From assembly GCA_045541915.1 (NCBI GenBank), contig JAZQJZ010000026.1, forward strand, positions 25,060 through 89,059: a stretch of 64,000 nucleotides of DNA, read 5' to 3'. The DNA is from RGIG5579 sp045541915 (GTDB lineage Bacteria > Bacillota > Clostridia > Oscillospirales > SIG627). A program made the translations under genes and the position numbers. Of this stretch, positions 33,162-41,226 are shown piece by piece. Under the pieces are notes generated by a model that was given only the letters and a program-made list of their open reading frames with translations, was not told the origin of the DNA and searched no databases. How positions within the stretch are numbered: the stretch's first letter is position 1; each line of letters begins with the position of its first letter.

Positions 33162-35504
33162 TTAATCGGTTGCGCCAGAATAATGACGGAAATCAACCAC
33201 AACAACCGTTCCGGGCAGCACCTGCTCCCCTTCCTTGATGCTTTGTTGAATTGCCGTAGCTCCCTCCACAGAAGAGAGGGTTCCGGTTTCGATTTCAATA
33301 TTCAGACCGGCATTGATCAATGCCTTGTTGGCGGCGGCGGCACTCAGCCCCACCACATTAGGAACGGTTACAGTGGGCGTATTCAATCCCTCTTCGGTAT
33401 AGAGAACCACCTTACCGCCCTTCATTACCTTGGTGCCGGCAACAGGAGACTGCGCCACCACATTGGAGCCGTTTCCGATCACCTGTATTTCAAGGCCTTT
33501 TCCTTGCAGATTACTGGAAGCATAGGTCAGGCTTCTGCCCACATAATCGGAAATGGAAACACCAATGGATTCCATATCCTCTTGAGAATACTCCGGCTCT
33601 ACTCCCAGATAAGGCAGAACCTCCGAGAATATCTTTGCCACATACGGAGCCGCCACAACGGAACCGTAATAGCTGCCCACAGGCTCATCCACCAGAACGA
33701 TCACTGCGATTTCCGGATCGTCTGCGGGAGCGAATGCCACGCAGGAAGATACATAGAACTTTTCTTCCCCTTGGCTGATTTCGGTTTTGGTTGAAGTACC
33801 TGTTTTAGCGGCAATTTTATAGCCGGGAACGGCGGCGTTTCGGTTACCGCCCTCGTCTTCCACACTTCGGTACAGATATTCCCAAATGATCTCGCAGTTT
33901 TCGGTGGAGACCACTTGGCGTTTGGTTTCTGTGGCATAGCTTTCAATGATATTGCCGTCGCTGTCAAGACTTGCTTTCAAAACGTGAGGCGTTACCAAAT
34001 ATCCCCCGTTTGCCACCGCGCAGATGGCGCGAAGGTGGGAGATGGGAGTGATTTTGAAGTTCTGACCGAATGCAGCACAGGCAGCATCCACGCTGGAATA
34101 AGTGCTAAGATTAAAGAAAAGGTTGGAGGCTTCGCCGTAGATGTCCACTTCGGTGACTTCGTTATAACCGAAGGCCTGATAGTATTTATAAAACAGATCG
34201 GTTCCCAGACGCTGGCTCATCACCACAAAGAAGGGGTTGCAGGAATAGCCCAGCGCGCCTTCAAAGGTAAGGTTTCCGTGTCCTGCCAGCTTATGGCAGT
34301 GAATGGGCTTGGAAAGACCGGGGATCCGGATGTGACCGGTGCATCGGAAGGTTTCGTTTGCAGTGACCAGGTTTTCTTCCAGAACCATAGCAGAGGTAAT
34401 AATTTTAAAGGTAGAGCCGGGCTCGTAAAGCTCGGTTACTGCCTTGTTTTTCCAAAGCTCATTGAGAAGGGTGACCTTATATGCGGTCTTTTCTTCTTCA
34501 CTGCCCTCGAATGCAGAAAGAAGTGCCTCGGAAATAGCATCCAGCGTATAAGGGTCATTCAGATCAAAATCCGGCTTGGTTGCCATTCCCAGAATTTCTC
34601 CGGTATTGACGTCCATAATGATGCCGGCAACGCGGTTTCTTGCCTGGGATTCCTCCAGTGCTTCTGTCAGATATTTTTCCAAAATGCTCTGGCAAGTCCA
34701 GTCCAGGGTCAGCATGGTATCGGTGCCATCCACCGCATCCACATAGCTTTCATACTTTGTACTCATATCGTTTCCGTTGGCGTCCTTGGCAGAAACGATC
34801 TTTCCGTCTTCTCCGGAGAGCAACTCATTATAATAGGCTTCTACACCGGAAAGGCCATAGCCATCGGTTCCGGTAAATCCGATCACGTGGCTGGCAAGCC
34901 CGGAATATGGATAGTAGCGCTTAGATTCTTCAGCAAAATGGATCATGGAAGAATAGCGTTTATTCGAAACCATTTCCTTGATCTTGGCAGTTAGTTCTAG
35001 GTCAACCTGTTTTTTGATGGTTTCATCCGCGCGCTTGGTTTTGGCGGCTTTCTCCAGAATGACACTTTTTTCCACTCCCAGAAATTGGGACAGTTCATTG
35101 GCAATATCTTGCGCTACGGTAACAGAAGTATCAGAGAACATAGAAAGAAGGCGGGTTCGTTCTTCCTTTTGTTCATCGCTATCCTTAATTTCTTCCACCA
35201 AGGTTTCCACGTAGGCGGCAACGGTAAGATTTGGGATGGTATTGGGCGAAATAAAAACCCGCTCCACTGTGGTGCTGATGGCAAGCACCTTCATATTACG
35301 GTCGTAAATGGTTCCCCGTTTTGCCTTGACTACGGTTTCTTTGGTGTATTGATTGATGGTATCCGATTGGTATTTATCAAAGCTGATGACCTGCAAATAA
35401 AACAGTCTTCCGATCAGAGCGATGCCACAAAGAATGAACAGCACCAAGATGACCGTGCAGCGCTTATTTAATTTCAGTCTTCCCGGTTGCAGATTCCCGA
35501 GCAT
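33162..35504 (-). CDS. Class B penicillin-binding protein with PASTA domains (SpoVD/FtsI)
   Basis: About 780 residues; two ATGs six bases apart are possible, and the second has better spacing from aaaaggag. One N-terminal membrane helix (about 17-37) precedes a dimerisation domain with AKRGTIYDRN. The transpeptidase domain follows, with Ser in EPGSTFKIIT, the SxN motif in GYSCNPFF and KTGT in IAAKTGTSTKT. Two C-terminal PASTA domains start near DYVGRSLTYA and VPNVVGLSAA. It crosslinks peptidoglycan at the septum; PASTA domains are typical of PBP2B and of sporulation SpoVD. It lies after ftsL in the cluster. Confidence 0.95.
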   Translation of the reverse strand: MLGNLQPGRLKLNKRCTVILVLFILCGIALIGRLFYLQVISFDKYQSDTINQYTKETVVKAKRGTIYDRNMKVLAISTTVERVFISPNTIPNLTVAAYVETLVEEIKDSDEQKEERTRLLSMFSDTSVTVAQDIANELSQFLGVEKSVILEKAAKTKRADETIKKQVDLELTAKIKEMVSNKRYSSMIHFAEESKRYYPYSGLASHVIGFTGTDGYGLSGVEAYYNELLSGEDGKIVSAKDANGNDMSTKYESYVDAVDGTDTMLTLDWTCQSILEKYLTEALEESQARNRVAGIIMDVNTGEILGMATKPDFDLNDPYTLDAISEALLSAFEGSEEEKTAYKVTLLNELWKNKAVTELYEPGSTFKIITSAMVLEENLVTANETFRCTGHIRIPGLSKPIHCHKLAGHGNLTFEGALGYSCNPFFVVMSQRLGTDLFYKYYQAFGYNEVTEVDIYGEASNLFFNLSTYSSVDAACAAFGQNFKITPISHLRAICAVANGGYLVTPHVLKASLDSDGNIIESYATETKRQVVSTENCEIIWEYLYRSVEDEGGNRNAAVPGYKIAAKTGTSTKTEISQGEEKFYVSSCVAFAPADDPEIAVIVLVDEPVGSYYGSVVAAPYVAKIFSEVLPYLGVEPEYSQEDMESIGVSISDYVGRSLTYASSNLQGKGLEIQVIGNGSNVVAQSPVAGTKVMKGGKVVLYTEEGLNTPTVTVPNVVGLSAAAANKALINAGLNIEIETGTLSSVEGATAIQQSIKEGEQVLPGTVVVVDFRHYSGATD

Positions 35505-35638
35505 CTCCATCTCTCCTTTTTTTCTTAAAATCGTACCACAAAAAGAGGGTCTATATTGTCAAAAAGAGTAAAGGGTATTACCTTTACTCGTTTTTGCGCT
35601 TTTCTCCTCTTTCCATTCATATTCAGGTGGAGAATTCT

Positions 35639-36286
35639 TTATTCCCCCGTGTTCCCTTCTCTTCCGAAAACAGAAGAGAAAAAGGACTCCTCTTCTTGCT
35701 CCGGCTCTTGCCACAAATCTTCGCCATTTGTGACAGAAACATATTTTTTGGGAAGAGAGGATGCTGCCACCATTCCGTATTCCGTAGTGGCGATCCGTTC
35801 TACCTCATCCAGATCATATTTGTTTTCCAGCTGAACCTCCAGCTGAGTGGCTTCTTCCTTCAGTTGAGCGATTTCCGATTGCATCTGATCGATGGAATAG
35901 GAATACTCCTCAATCTGCACATAAAGGGACAGCATATACATAAAGACTGCTGCAATGAGAACACAGGAAAAGATAACGGCAAGAGGCGCCTGCGCCTTAA
36001 TGGCAACACTGCGAGTAACCACCTTAGCGCCACGGTCTTCTCCGGCCACTGCCAGTTCATCTTTTGCTCGGATCACCGCGCCGGCGGGAGAATCCACCAG
36101 ACGGCGATTGAGTTTGTTTAAGTTTTTGGAAATTCGTTTGTTTGCGTCCACCGCGTCGGGATGGGTTTCCCTGGGGCGAACCTTGGGACTGAAAGAGTCG
36201 GCAACATGGTTTTCTTCCTTCTGCTTCTTGGTAGCAGAAAGAGCCTCTTCGGCTTCCCGGGCTTTTTTCCGGTACATCGCATCCAT
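35639..36286 (-). CDS. FtsL-like division protein with long N-terminal extension
   Basis: 215 residues from the ATG seven bases after a ggagg site. Residues 1-100 are charged and hydrophilic, residues 103-124 form one membrane helix, residues 128-165 form a coiled coil (YSYSIDQMQSEIAQLKEEATQLE), and a short end follows containing the ERIATTEYGMV segment. Layout and position (between rsmH and the PBP) are those of FtsL, which bridges FtsQ and FtsW/FtsI. FtsL proteins usually have much shorter cytoplasmic parts; the extension here is roughly 85 residues longer than usual. Confidence 0.85.
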   Translation of the reverse strand: MDAMYRKKAREAEEALSATKKQKEENHVADSFSPKVRPRETHPDAVDANKRISKNLNKLNRRLVDSPAGAVIRAKDELAVAGEDRGAKVVTRSVAIKAQAPLAVIFSCVLIAAVFMYMLSLYVQIEEYSYSIDQMQSEIAQLKEEATQLEVQLENKYDLDEVERIATTEYGMVAASSLPKKYVSVTNGEDLWQEPEQEEESFFSSVFGREGNTGE

Positions 36287-36306
36287 GGCGATTTCCTCCA
36301 AATCAA

Positions 36307-37239
36307 TTATATTTTTTCTGCAATTCGCAATTTTGCACTGCGACTGCGCGGATTTTCATTTTCTTCTTCCTGAGAGGGGACAATGGGCTTTCTGGTGATT
36401 GAAATCAGCTTTGGCTGGAATCCACAAACACAAACGGGAAAATCCCGCGGACAGGTGCAGCCATCAATATGTCCTTTGATGCACTCTTTTACCACCCGAT
36501 CTTCCAATGAGTGGAAGGTGATCACACAAAGTCTTCCTCCCGGCTTGAGCCGTTCCACCAATTGGTTCAAGGTAACGGGAATCACATCCAATTCCCGATT
36601 GACTTCAATGCGGATCGCCTGGAAGGTGCGCCGCGCCGGATGCTTTCCTTCAAAGCGTTCCTTGGGCGGAAACGCGCTTTTTACGATTTCTGCAAGCTCC
36701 AAAGTGCTTTCAATGGGGGCTTCTTCCCTTTTCTTTACAATGGCCCGTGCAATTTCCGAGGCACGCTTTTCTTCCCCATAATCTCTTAAAATACGACAAA
36801 GATCGCTTTGAGAATAGGTGTTCACCACTTCTCTGGCAGACAAAACAGCTTCCTGGTTCATCCGCATATCAAGGGGGGCATCGTGATGATAAGAGAAGCC
36901 TCGCTCCGGTGTATCCAGCTGATAAGAGGAAACACCCAAATCGATCATGGCTCCGTCAATGCCTTCGGGGCAAAGCCGGTCCAGAACACTGCCTACTTCT
37001 TCAAAATTGGTGTGCACCAGGGTAAATTTTCCCTGGTACTCCGAAAGTTTTTTTTCGGCATTGCGAATGGCATCCATATCCTGATCCAGAGCAATGAGCC
37101 TTCCCTTTTCCAGTCGGGAAAGAAGAAGCTGGGAATGACCGGCTCCTCCCAGGGTGCAATCTACATACACACCGTCCGGCTTTACATTCAAGCCATCCAC
37201 GGTTTCGTAATACAAAACCGGCTTATGAGAAAACGCCAT
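36307..37239 (-). CDS. rsmH: 16S rRNA m4C1402 methyltransferase RsmH (MraW)
   Basis: 310 residues, the usual length. The start HKPVLYYETVDGLNVKPDGVYVDCTLGGAGHS contains the SAM site, and LGVSSYQLDTPERGFSYHHDAPLDMRM near residue 100 plus HSLEDRVVK near 265 are invariant family segments. It methylates N4 of C1402 in 16S rRNA. It overlaps the mraZ stop by one base (TGATG), as usual for the mraZ-rsmH pair that opens the dcw cluster. Confidence 0.97.
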   Translation of the reverse strand: MAFSHKPVLYYETVDGLNVKPDGVYVDCTLGGAGHSQLLLSRLEKGRLIALDQDMDAIRNAEKKLSEYQGKFTLVHTNFEEVGSVLDRLCPEGIDGAMIDLGVSSYQLDTPERGFSYHHDAPLDMRMNQEAVLSAREVVNTYSQSDLCRILRDYGEEKRASEIARAIVKKREEAPIESTLELAEIVKSAFPPKERFEGKHPARRTFQAIRIEVNRELDVIPVTLNQLVERLKPGGRLCVITFHSLEDRVVKECIKGHIDGCTCPRDFPVCVCGFQPKLISITRKPIVPSQEEENENPRSRSAKLRIAEKI

Positions 37240-37673
37240 CAGAGTCCGTTCCTCTTGAGGATTTCTTCAATGGAAGCGGTTCTGTTTTCGGAAATATAAT
37301 TCTGATAGCTTTCCTCGTCCCAGATTTCAGCGTGATCGCCGCATCCCAATACCACAACCGATTTTGTAATGTGGGCAAATTCACGAAGGGGAACCGGAAG
37401 AAGGATTCTTCCCTGGTTATCCGGTTGGGCATACTGCATAGAAGCATAGAAAAAGCGGCGAACATCGCGGGACTGGGTTTCAGGAAGCTGGGCGATCTTT
37501 TCTTCAAAGAACTGCCACTTTTCTTCCGTATATAAATTGATGCAGTTATCCAGAGAGCGAACCAGGATCATATCTTCCCCTTCAGGGAACAGTTCTTTTA
37601 ATTTCGCCGGAATCAAAAGTCTGCCTTTGGCATCTGCCGCACACTTATACTCTCCGCAAAAGGATCGAGCCAC
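37239..37673 (-). CDS. mraZ: Transcriptional regulator MraZ
   Basis: 144 residues starting at GTG after aggag. It has two AbrB-like swapped-hairpin domains: FCGEYKCAADAKGRLLIPAKLKE at the start and DNQGRILLPVPLREF near residue 88. MraZ binds DNA near its own promoter and represses the dcw operon. Its leader carries two tandem MraZ-type boxes (37770-37789), supporting autoregulation. It is the first gene of the division cluster. Confidence 0.96.
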   Translation of the reverse strand: MARSFCGEYKCAADAKGRLLIPAKLKELFPEGEDMILVRSLDNCINLYTEEKWQFFEEKIAQLPETQSRDVRRFFYASMQYAQPDNQGRILLPVPLREFAHITKSVVVLGCGDHAEIWDEESYQNYISENRTASIEEILKRNGL

Positions 37674-37703
37674 GGTTCACACTCCTTTCTGTTTTTTCTC
37701 CCA

Positions 37704-37736
37704 AAAAAAGAAAATACCCCTCCATAATGGGAGGGG
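37704..37736 (-). terminator. Attenuator-like hairpin in the mraZ leader
   Basis: On the minus strand cccctcc / ggagggg with a 6-base loop, then tattttctttttttg. It lies after the mraZ promoter and before its start codon, so it could act as an attenuator. It could also stop transcripts arriving from coaD. Confidence 0.5.
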
Positions 37737-37769
37737 ACAGGCAAAGGGTGGTAAAAATGGATTTTTTCA

Positions 37770-37789
37770 CCCACTTTTTACCACTTCTT
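37770..37789 (-). promoter_or_regulatory. Tandem MraZ-type operator boxes
   Basis: On the minus strand AAGAAGTGGT and AAAAAGTGGG follow each other with a 10-base period, 14 bases after the -10 element. MraZ sites in other bacteria are short direct repeats containing GTGG or AAAGTG with about 10-base spacing. A third, inverted copy (GTGGTAAAAA) lies at 37748-37757 on the plus strand. Confidence 0.6.
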
Positions 37790-37803
37790 CCCCTCTGAAA
37801 CCC

Positions 37804-37832
37804 ATTATAGCGGAGTATTTCTTCAATTTCAA
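37804..37832 (-). promoter_or_regulatory. Sigma-A promoter of mraZ and the dcw cluster
   Basis: Minus strand TTGAAA (37827-37832), 17-base spacer, TATAAT (37804-37809). The leader to the GTG start is about 125 bases. Confidence 0.8.
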
Positions 37833-37871
37833 TAGTAAATTAATAATTTCTTGGTCTCGTTAACAAAATGT

Positions 37872-38348
37872 TTACAATTTGTTCTGTAAATGTTTTATGA
37901 CTTTTTCCGGCAAAAGGTCAGATAGTGACTCTTTTTTCTTCCATTTTTCCCGAACCAAGGTGGAAGAAAGGGATTTCATTCCTTCTCTGGCATCCAGATA
38001 CAAGGTTTCCACACCGCAATGCGAAAAGTTAAATTGCGCCATTTTCTTTTCGTAGCAAAAATCCTTTTCATCTCTGACGCCCTTCACCAGAACGGCACTG
38101 TCTTTTCGGCCGTCAAGATACTCGTAGAGCATTCCCTCGGAAAAGGTGACCTTGATGTTTTCATCTTCGCTGAAAGCCAAGCGGCACATTTCAAAGCGCT
38201 CTTGAATGGAAAACAGATACTTCTTTTCCCGGTTGTTCATCACCACAACCTCGCAGGAGCCAAAAAGTGCAGCGGCTCTTCGAGCAAGATCCACATGGCC
38301 CAGAGTGACCGGATCAAAGCTACCCGGCACAACGGCAACCCGTTTCAT
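37872..38348 (-). CDS. coaD: Phosphopantetheine adenylyltransferase
   Basis: 158 residues from the ATG overlapping the rsmD stop (ATGA) with aggagg upstream. The nucleotidyltransferase signature PGSFDPVTLGHVDL holds the T15-x-G-H18 motif, NNREKKYLFS follows near residue 40, KGVRDEKDFCYEKKMA near 88 and the ISSTLVRE-like LSSTLVRE near 130. It makes dephospho-CoA from phosphopantetheine and ATP, the penultimate step of CoA synthesis. The rsmD-coaD pair is a common arrangement in Bacillota. Confidence 0.96.
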   Translation of the reverse strand: MKRVAVVPGSFDPVTLGHVDLARRAAALFGSCEVVVMNNREKKYLFSIQERFEMCRLAFSEDENIKVTFSEGMLYEYLDGRKDSAVLVKGVRDEKDFCYEKKMAQFNFSHCGVETLYLDAREGMKSLSSTLVREKWKKKESLSDLLPEKVIKHLQNKL

Positions 38349-38929
38349 TCTGCCGCCTCCTTTTTGGTTCGAACAAAATATACATAGCATTTGGAAAACT
38401 TATACTTTTTAATACTTTCCACCGTGTTCATCACCGATTCGGGGATCTTTGCCATATCAATCTCTCCCTGATCTCCCTCCACCATCAAAAGGCCGCCAGG
38501 GATCAGAAGACCAGCCTTGAGGATCCGTTTGATCAGTTCTGCGGTCAGATCCTTATCGTAAGGCGGATCGCAATAGATATAATCAAAGAACAGTCCACGC
38601 TTGGAGGAGGATTTGATGAATTCCCCATATTCACTGCGAAGCACCTTGCTTTGGGAAGAAAAACCTGTTTTTTCGATGTTGCGGCGCACCACCTTCAAGG
38701 AATCCTCACTGCTATCTACAAAGGTACAGAAGGAAGCGCCGCGGCTGATGGCCTCCAGGCCCATTTGTCCGGAGCCGGCAAAAAGATCCAAAAAGCTCTT
38801 TCCCGCCAGATCAAACTGAATGGCACTGAATACGCCCTCCTTCGCCATTTCGGTGGTAGGACGAACGGCATCTCCGGGAAGGGTGGCAAGGCGCACTCCC
38901 TTGGCTTTTCCGGTAATAATTCTCATCAT
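38345..38929 (-). CDS. rsmD: 16S rRNA m2G966 methyltransferase RsmD
   Basis: 194 residues from the ATG overlapping the uvrC stop (ATGA). The start MRIITGKAKGVRLATLPG and RPTTEMAKEGVFSAI are typical. The SAM loop DLFAGSGQMGLEAISRGA is near residue 47, and the catalytic DPPY in YIYCDPPYDKD is near residue 115. It methylates N2 of G966 in 16S rRNA. It sits in uvrC-rsmD-coaD with both junctions overlapping by four bases. Confidence 0.95.
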   Translation of the reverse strand: MMRIITGKAKGVRLATLPGDAVRPTTEMAKEGVFSAIQFDLAGKSFLDLFAGSGQMGLEAISRGASFCTFVDSSEDSLKVVRRNIEKTGFSSQSKVLRSEYGEFIKSSSKRGLFFDYIYCDPPYDKDLTAELIKRILKAGLLIPGGLLMVEGDQGEIDMAKIPESVMNTVESIKKYKFSKCYVYFVRTKKEAAE

Positions 38930-40797
38930 TTTCTTTTTTTCCTTTCTTCTTCGGAGTAATATTCCACAATGGCGTTCGCATCTCGATGGGAAATGCCGGA
39001 AATAGAACACAGCTCCTCCACACCGGCGGCACGAATGGCTTTGATGCTCCCCATTTTCTTCAGGAGCAGCGCCGCTTTCTTTTCCCCGATTCCGGGAATT
39101 CCGGTCAAGGCAGAACTTTTTACTTTCTTTCTTCGTTTGGAATCCATGCGGGAAAGGCTGAAGCGATGCACCTCTTCCTGGATCCCATAAATAAATTGAA
39201 ACAATTTGGCATCATAAGAGATGGAAATATCGTGTTCTCCATCGGTCAGACACCGGGTTTTATGAAACGCATCCTTAACCATTCCGAAAACCGGAATCTC
39301 CACTCCCTGATCTGCCAAGGCTTTTTTGACCGCATTGACCTGGCCGGCGGCACCGTCTACCAGGAACAGATCCGGTAAGGGAGAAAAATTTTCATCTCCA
39401 TCCAGATATCGCTTGATTCTGCGGCTGATGGCCTCATACATACAGGCGGTGTCATCCACATGGTCCTTTTCAATGGAAAAGCATTTATACGCTCTTTTCA
39501 GAAAACGGGCGTTTTCCACGGTGATGATTCCTGCTGTGATGGCATCGGCGCCGGAATTGGAAATATCAATGCTTTCAATTCGTTCCGGCAGCACCTCCAG
39601 GGAAAGAACCGAGGACAACAAAACCAGAACCTTTTCGTCTTTTTCAAACTGGGCTCTCCGGTGCATGGTAGATTCCTTGGCATTGTTTTCTGCCATTTGC
39701 AAAAGAGCTCTGCCGTCTCCCCGTTCCGGCACCCGAAATCGGATCGGTGCTTCACCAGGATGAGAGACAACGCCGGAAACCACATTCAATTCTTCACTCC
39801 ACACCTCCTCAGGAACGAGAATTTCTTTGGGGAGCATTTCCCTTCCCCGATAGAGAGAAAGGACAAAGGAAGAAAAGCTTTCCGGCGAAAGGATCTCATC
39901 TGCACCAAAATAAAAGCCCGTGCTATCCACAACACTGCCCTCTCGAACAGAAAGAAGATGGATACATCCTCCCAGTTCATCGGCAAAAATACCAAAAACA
40001 TCAGCGTGGAAATGAAGATCACGCACCACCTGCTTGGCACCGGAAAGAGCCTGCAATGCGCGGATCCGGTCACGGAAGGTGGCGGCGGCTTCAAAATCCA
40101 TTCGCTCGGCGGCTTCTTCCATTTTCTCCGTCAAGACAGAAATAATTTTCTTGTAATCGTGACGGAAAAAGAGGATCACATCTTCAATGCGGGATGCATA
40201 CTCCTCCGGGGTTACCTGACCGGTGCAAACTCCCACACATTTTCCCAAATGGTAATAAAGGCACGGTCTTCCCTTTCCAATATCCCGCGGGAACTTGTTT
40301 TTACAGGTGGGCAAAAGGAAAAGCTTGTTGGCCGTATCAATGGCACTGCGTACTGCGCCACTGGAGCTGTAAGGGCCGAAATACCGGGCCTTTCCATCCT
40401 TTTTCTCCTTGCGTCTGGCAAAGGAGAGGCGAGGATAATCCTCTCCCAAAGAGAGGCGAATGTAAGGATAATCCTTATCGTCCTTCAAGCGAATATTGAA
40501 TTTTGGCTGATGAAGTTTGATCTTTTCATTTTCCAGAATCAGCGCTTCCGCTTCCGAGGAAGTGACGATGGTTTTAAAATCGGCAATGGTTTGCACCAGT
40601 TTTTCTGTTTTGGCATTGTGCTTTCCGCGGTTTTGAAAATAACTGAGGACACGGCTTTTCAATGCACGGCTTTTGCCTACATAGATAATCTCTCCCTCCC
40701 GGTTAAAAAACAGATAGACACCGGGAAGCAGTGGCAGGCTTTTTGCCTTGTCCATCAGGGCTTGAAAAGAAAGAATTTGAGGAATATACTCTTTCAT
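38926..40797 (-). CDS. uvrC: Excinuclease ABC subunit C
   Basis: 623 residues from the ATG with aggaga five bases upstream. The GIY-YIG nuclease domain (LPGVYLFFNREGEIIYVGK near residue 22) makes the 3-prime cut. GKCVGVCTGQV near 178 is the Cys region, and the UVR motif lies around DFEAAATFRDRI near 230. The RNase H-like domain with ESIDISNSGADAITAG and LFLVDGAAGQVNA makes the 5-prime cut. A helix-hairpin-helix pair (LTGIPGIGEKKAALLL) ends it. It works with UvrA and UvrB in nucleotide excision repair. It is the first gene of a three-gene unit. Confidence 0.97.
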   Translation of the reverse strand: MKEYIPQILSFQALMDKAKSLPLLPGVYLFFNREGEIIYVGKSRALKSRVLSYFQNRGKHNAKTEKLVQTIADFKTIVTSSEAEALILENEKIKLHQPKFNIRLKDDKDYPYIRLSLGEDYPRLSFARRKEKKDGKARYFGPYSSSGAVRSAIDTANKLFLLPTCKNKFPRDIGKGRPCLYYHLGKCVGVCTGQVTPEEYASRIEDVILFFRHDYKKIISVLTEKMEEAAERMDFEAAATFRDRIRALQALSGAKQVVRDLHFHADVFGIFADELGGCIHLLSVREGSVVDSTGFYFGADEILSPESFSSFVLSLYRGREMLPKEILVPEEVWSEELNVVSGVVSHPGEAPIRFRVPERGDGRALLQMAENNAKESTMHRRAQFEKDEKVLVLLSSVLSLEVLPERIESIDISNSGADAITAGIITVENARFLKRAYKCFSIEKDHVDDTACMYEAISRRIKRYLDGDENFSPLPDLFLVDGAAGQVNAVKKALADQGVEIPVFGMVKDAFHKTRCLTDGEHDISISYDAKLFQFIYGIQEEVHRFSLSRMDSKRRKKVKSSALTGIPGIGEKKAALLLKKMGSIKAIRAAGVEELCSISGISHRDANAIVEYYSEEERKKRK

Positions 40798-40810
40798 CAC
40801 ATCTCCTAAA

Positions 40811-40843
40811 GAAAAAAACCGCTTGCCCATTGAGCAAGCGGTT
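40811..40843 (-). terminator. Rho-independent terminator after ptsH
   Basis: Stem aaccgcttgc / gcaagcggtt with a 7-base loop; on the minus strand a T run follows. Confidence 0.92.
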
Positions 40844-40847
40844 ATGA

Positions 40848-41111
40848 TCAATCGTTGAAGCCGGCAAGGATCAAATTGGCAAGACCCTCCACAGCATCTG
40901 CTTCGTCAACACCGTCAGCAATGATGTTGATCCGAGTGCCTTTGGTGATTCCCAAAGAAAGAATCCCCAAGAGGGACTTGGCATTGGCTCTGCGATCGCC
41001 GCATTTTACCCATAGAGAGCTTTTGAAACTGTTTGCTTTCTGAATGAAATAGGTTGCAGGTCTTGCGTGCAGACCGACGCTATTCAAAACGGTAACTTCT
41101 TTTGAGATCAT
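40848..41111 (-). CDS. ptsH: HPr family phosphocarrier protein
   Basis: 87 residues. The phosphorylation site His15 is in NSVGLHARPAT, and the regulatory Ser46 is in NAKSLLGILSLG, so both phosphoenolpyruvate-dependent (His) and HPr-kinase-dependent (Ser) control are possible. HPr carries phosphate from enzyme I to sugar-specific EII and, as P-Ser-HPr, works with CcpA. Having His15 argues against a Crh-type protein. No ptsI gene is next to it; it is a single-gene unit with its own promoter and terminator. Confidence 0.95.
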   Translation of the reverse strand: MISKEVTVLNSVGLHARPATYFIQKANSFKSSLWVKCGDRRANAKSLLGILSLGITKGTRINIIADGVDEADAVEGLANLILAGFND

Positions 41112-41153
41112 ATAATGCTCCTATCGACACAGTCCTTTGGAAATATTGTTCCT

Positions 41154-41182
41154 ATTATAACAACCGTATGAAAAAAAAGCAA
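41154..41182 (-). promoter_or_regulatory. Sigma-A promoter of ptsH
   Basis: Minus strand TTGCTT (41177-41182), 17-base spacer, TATAAT (41154-41159). Confidence 0.8.
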
Positions 41183-41226
41183 GTATTTTCTTAAATTTCG
41201 TCAAAAAAGGATGTTTTTCCGAGCTT

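Noticed and set aside
37717..37757. Possible CRISPR-like repeats near the mraZ promoter
   Set aside because: Only two or three short 10-base units with no spacers; they fit MraZ boxes better. No CRISPR array is present in the window.
39460..40809. Plus-strand open frame of 449 codons
   Set aside because: Antisense to uvrC; no ribosome site or domain.
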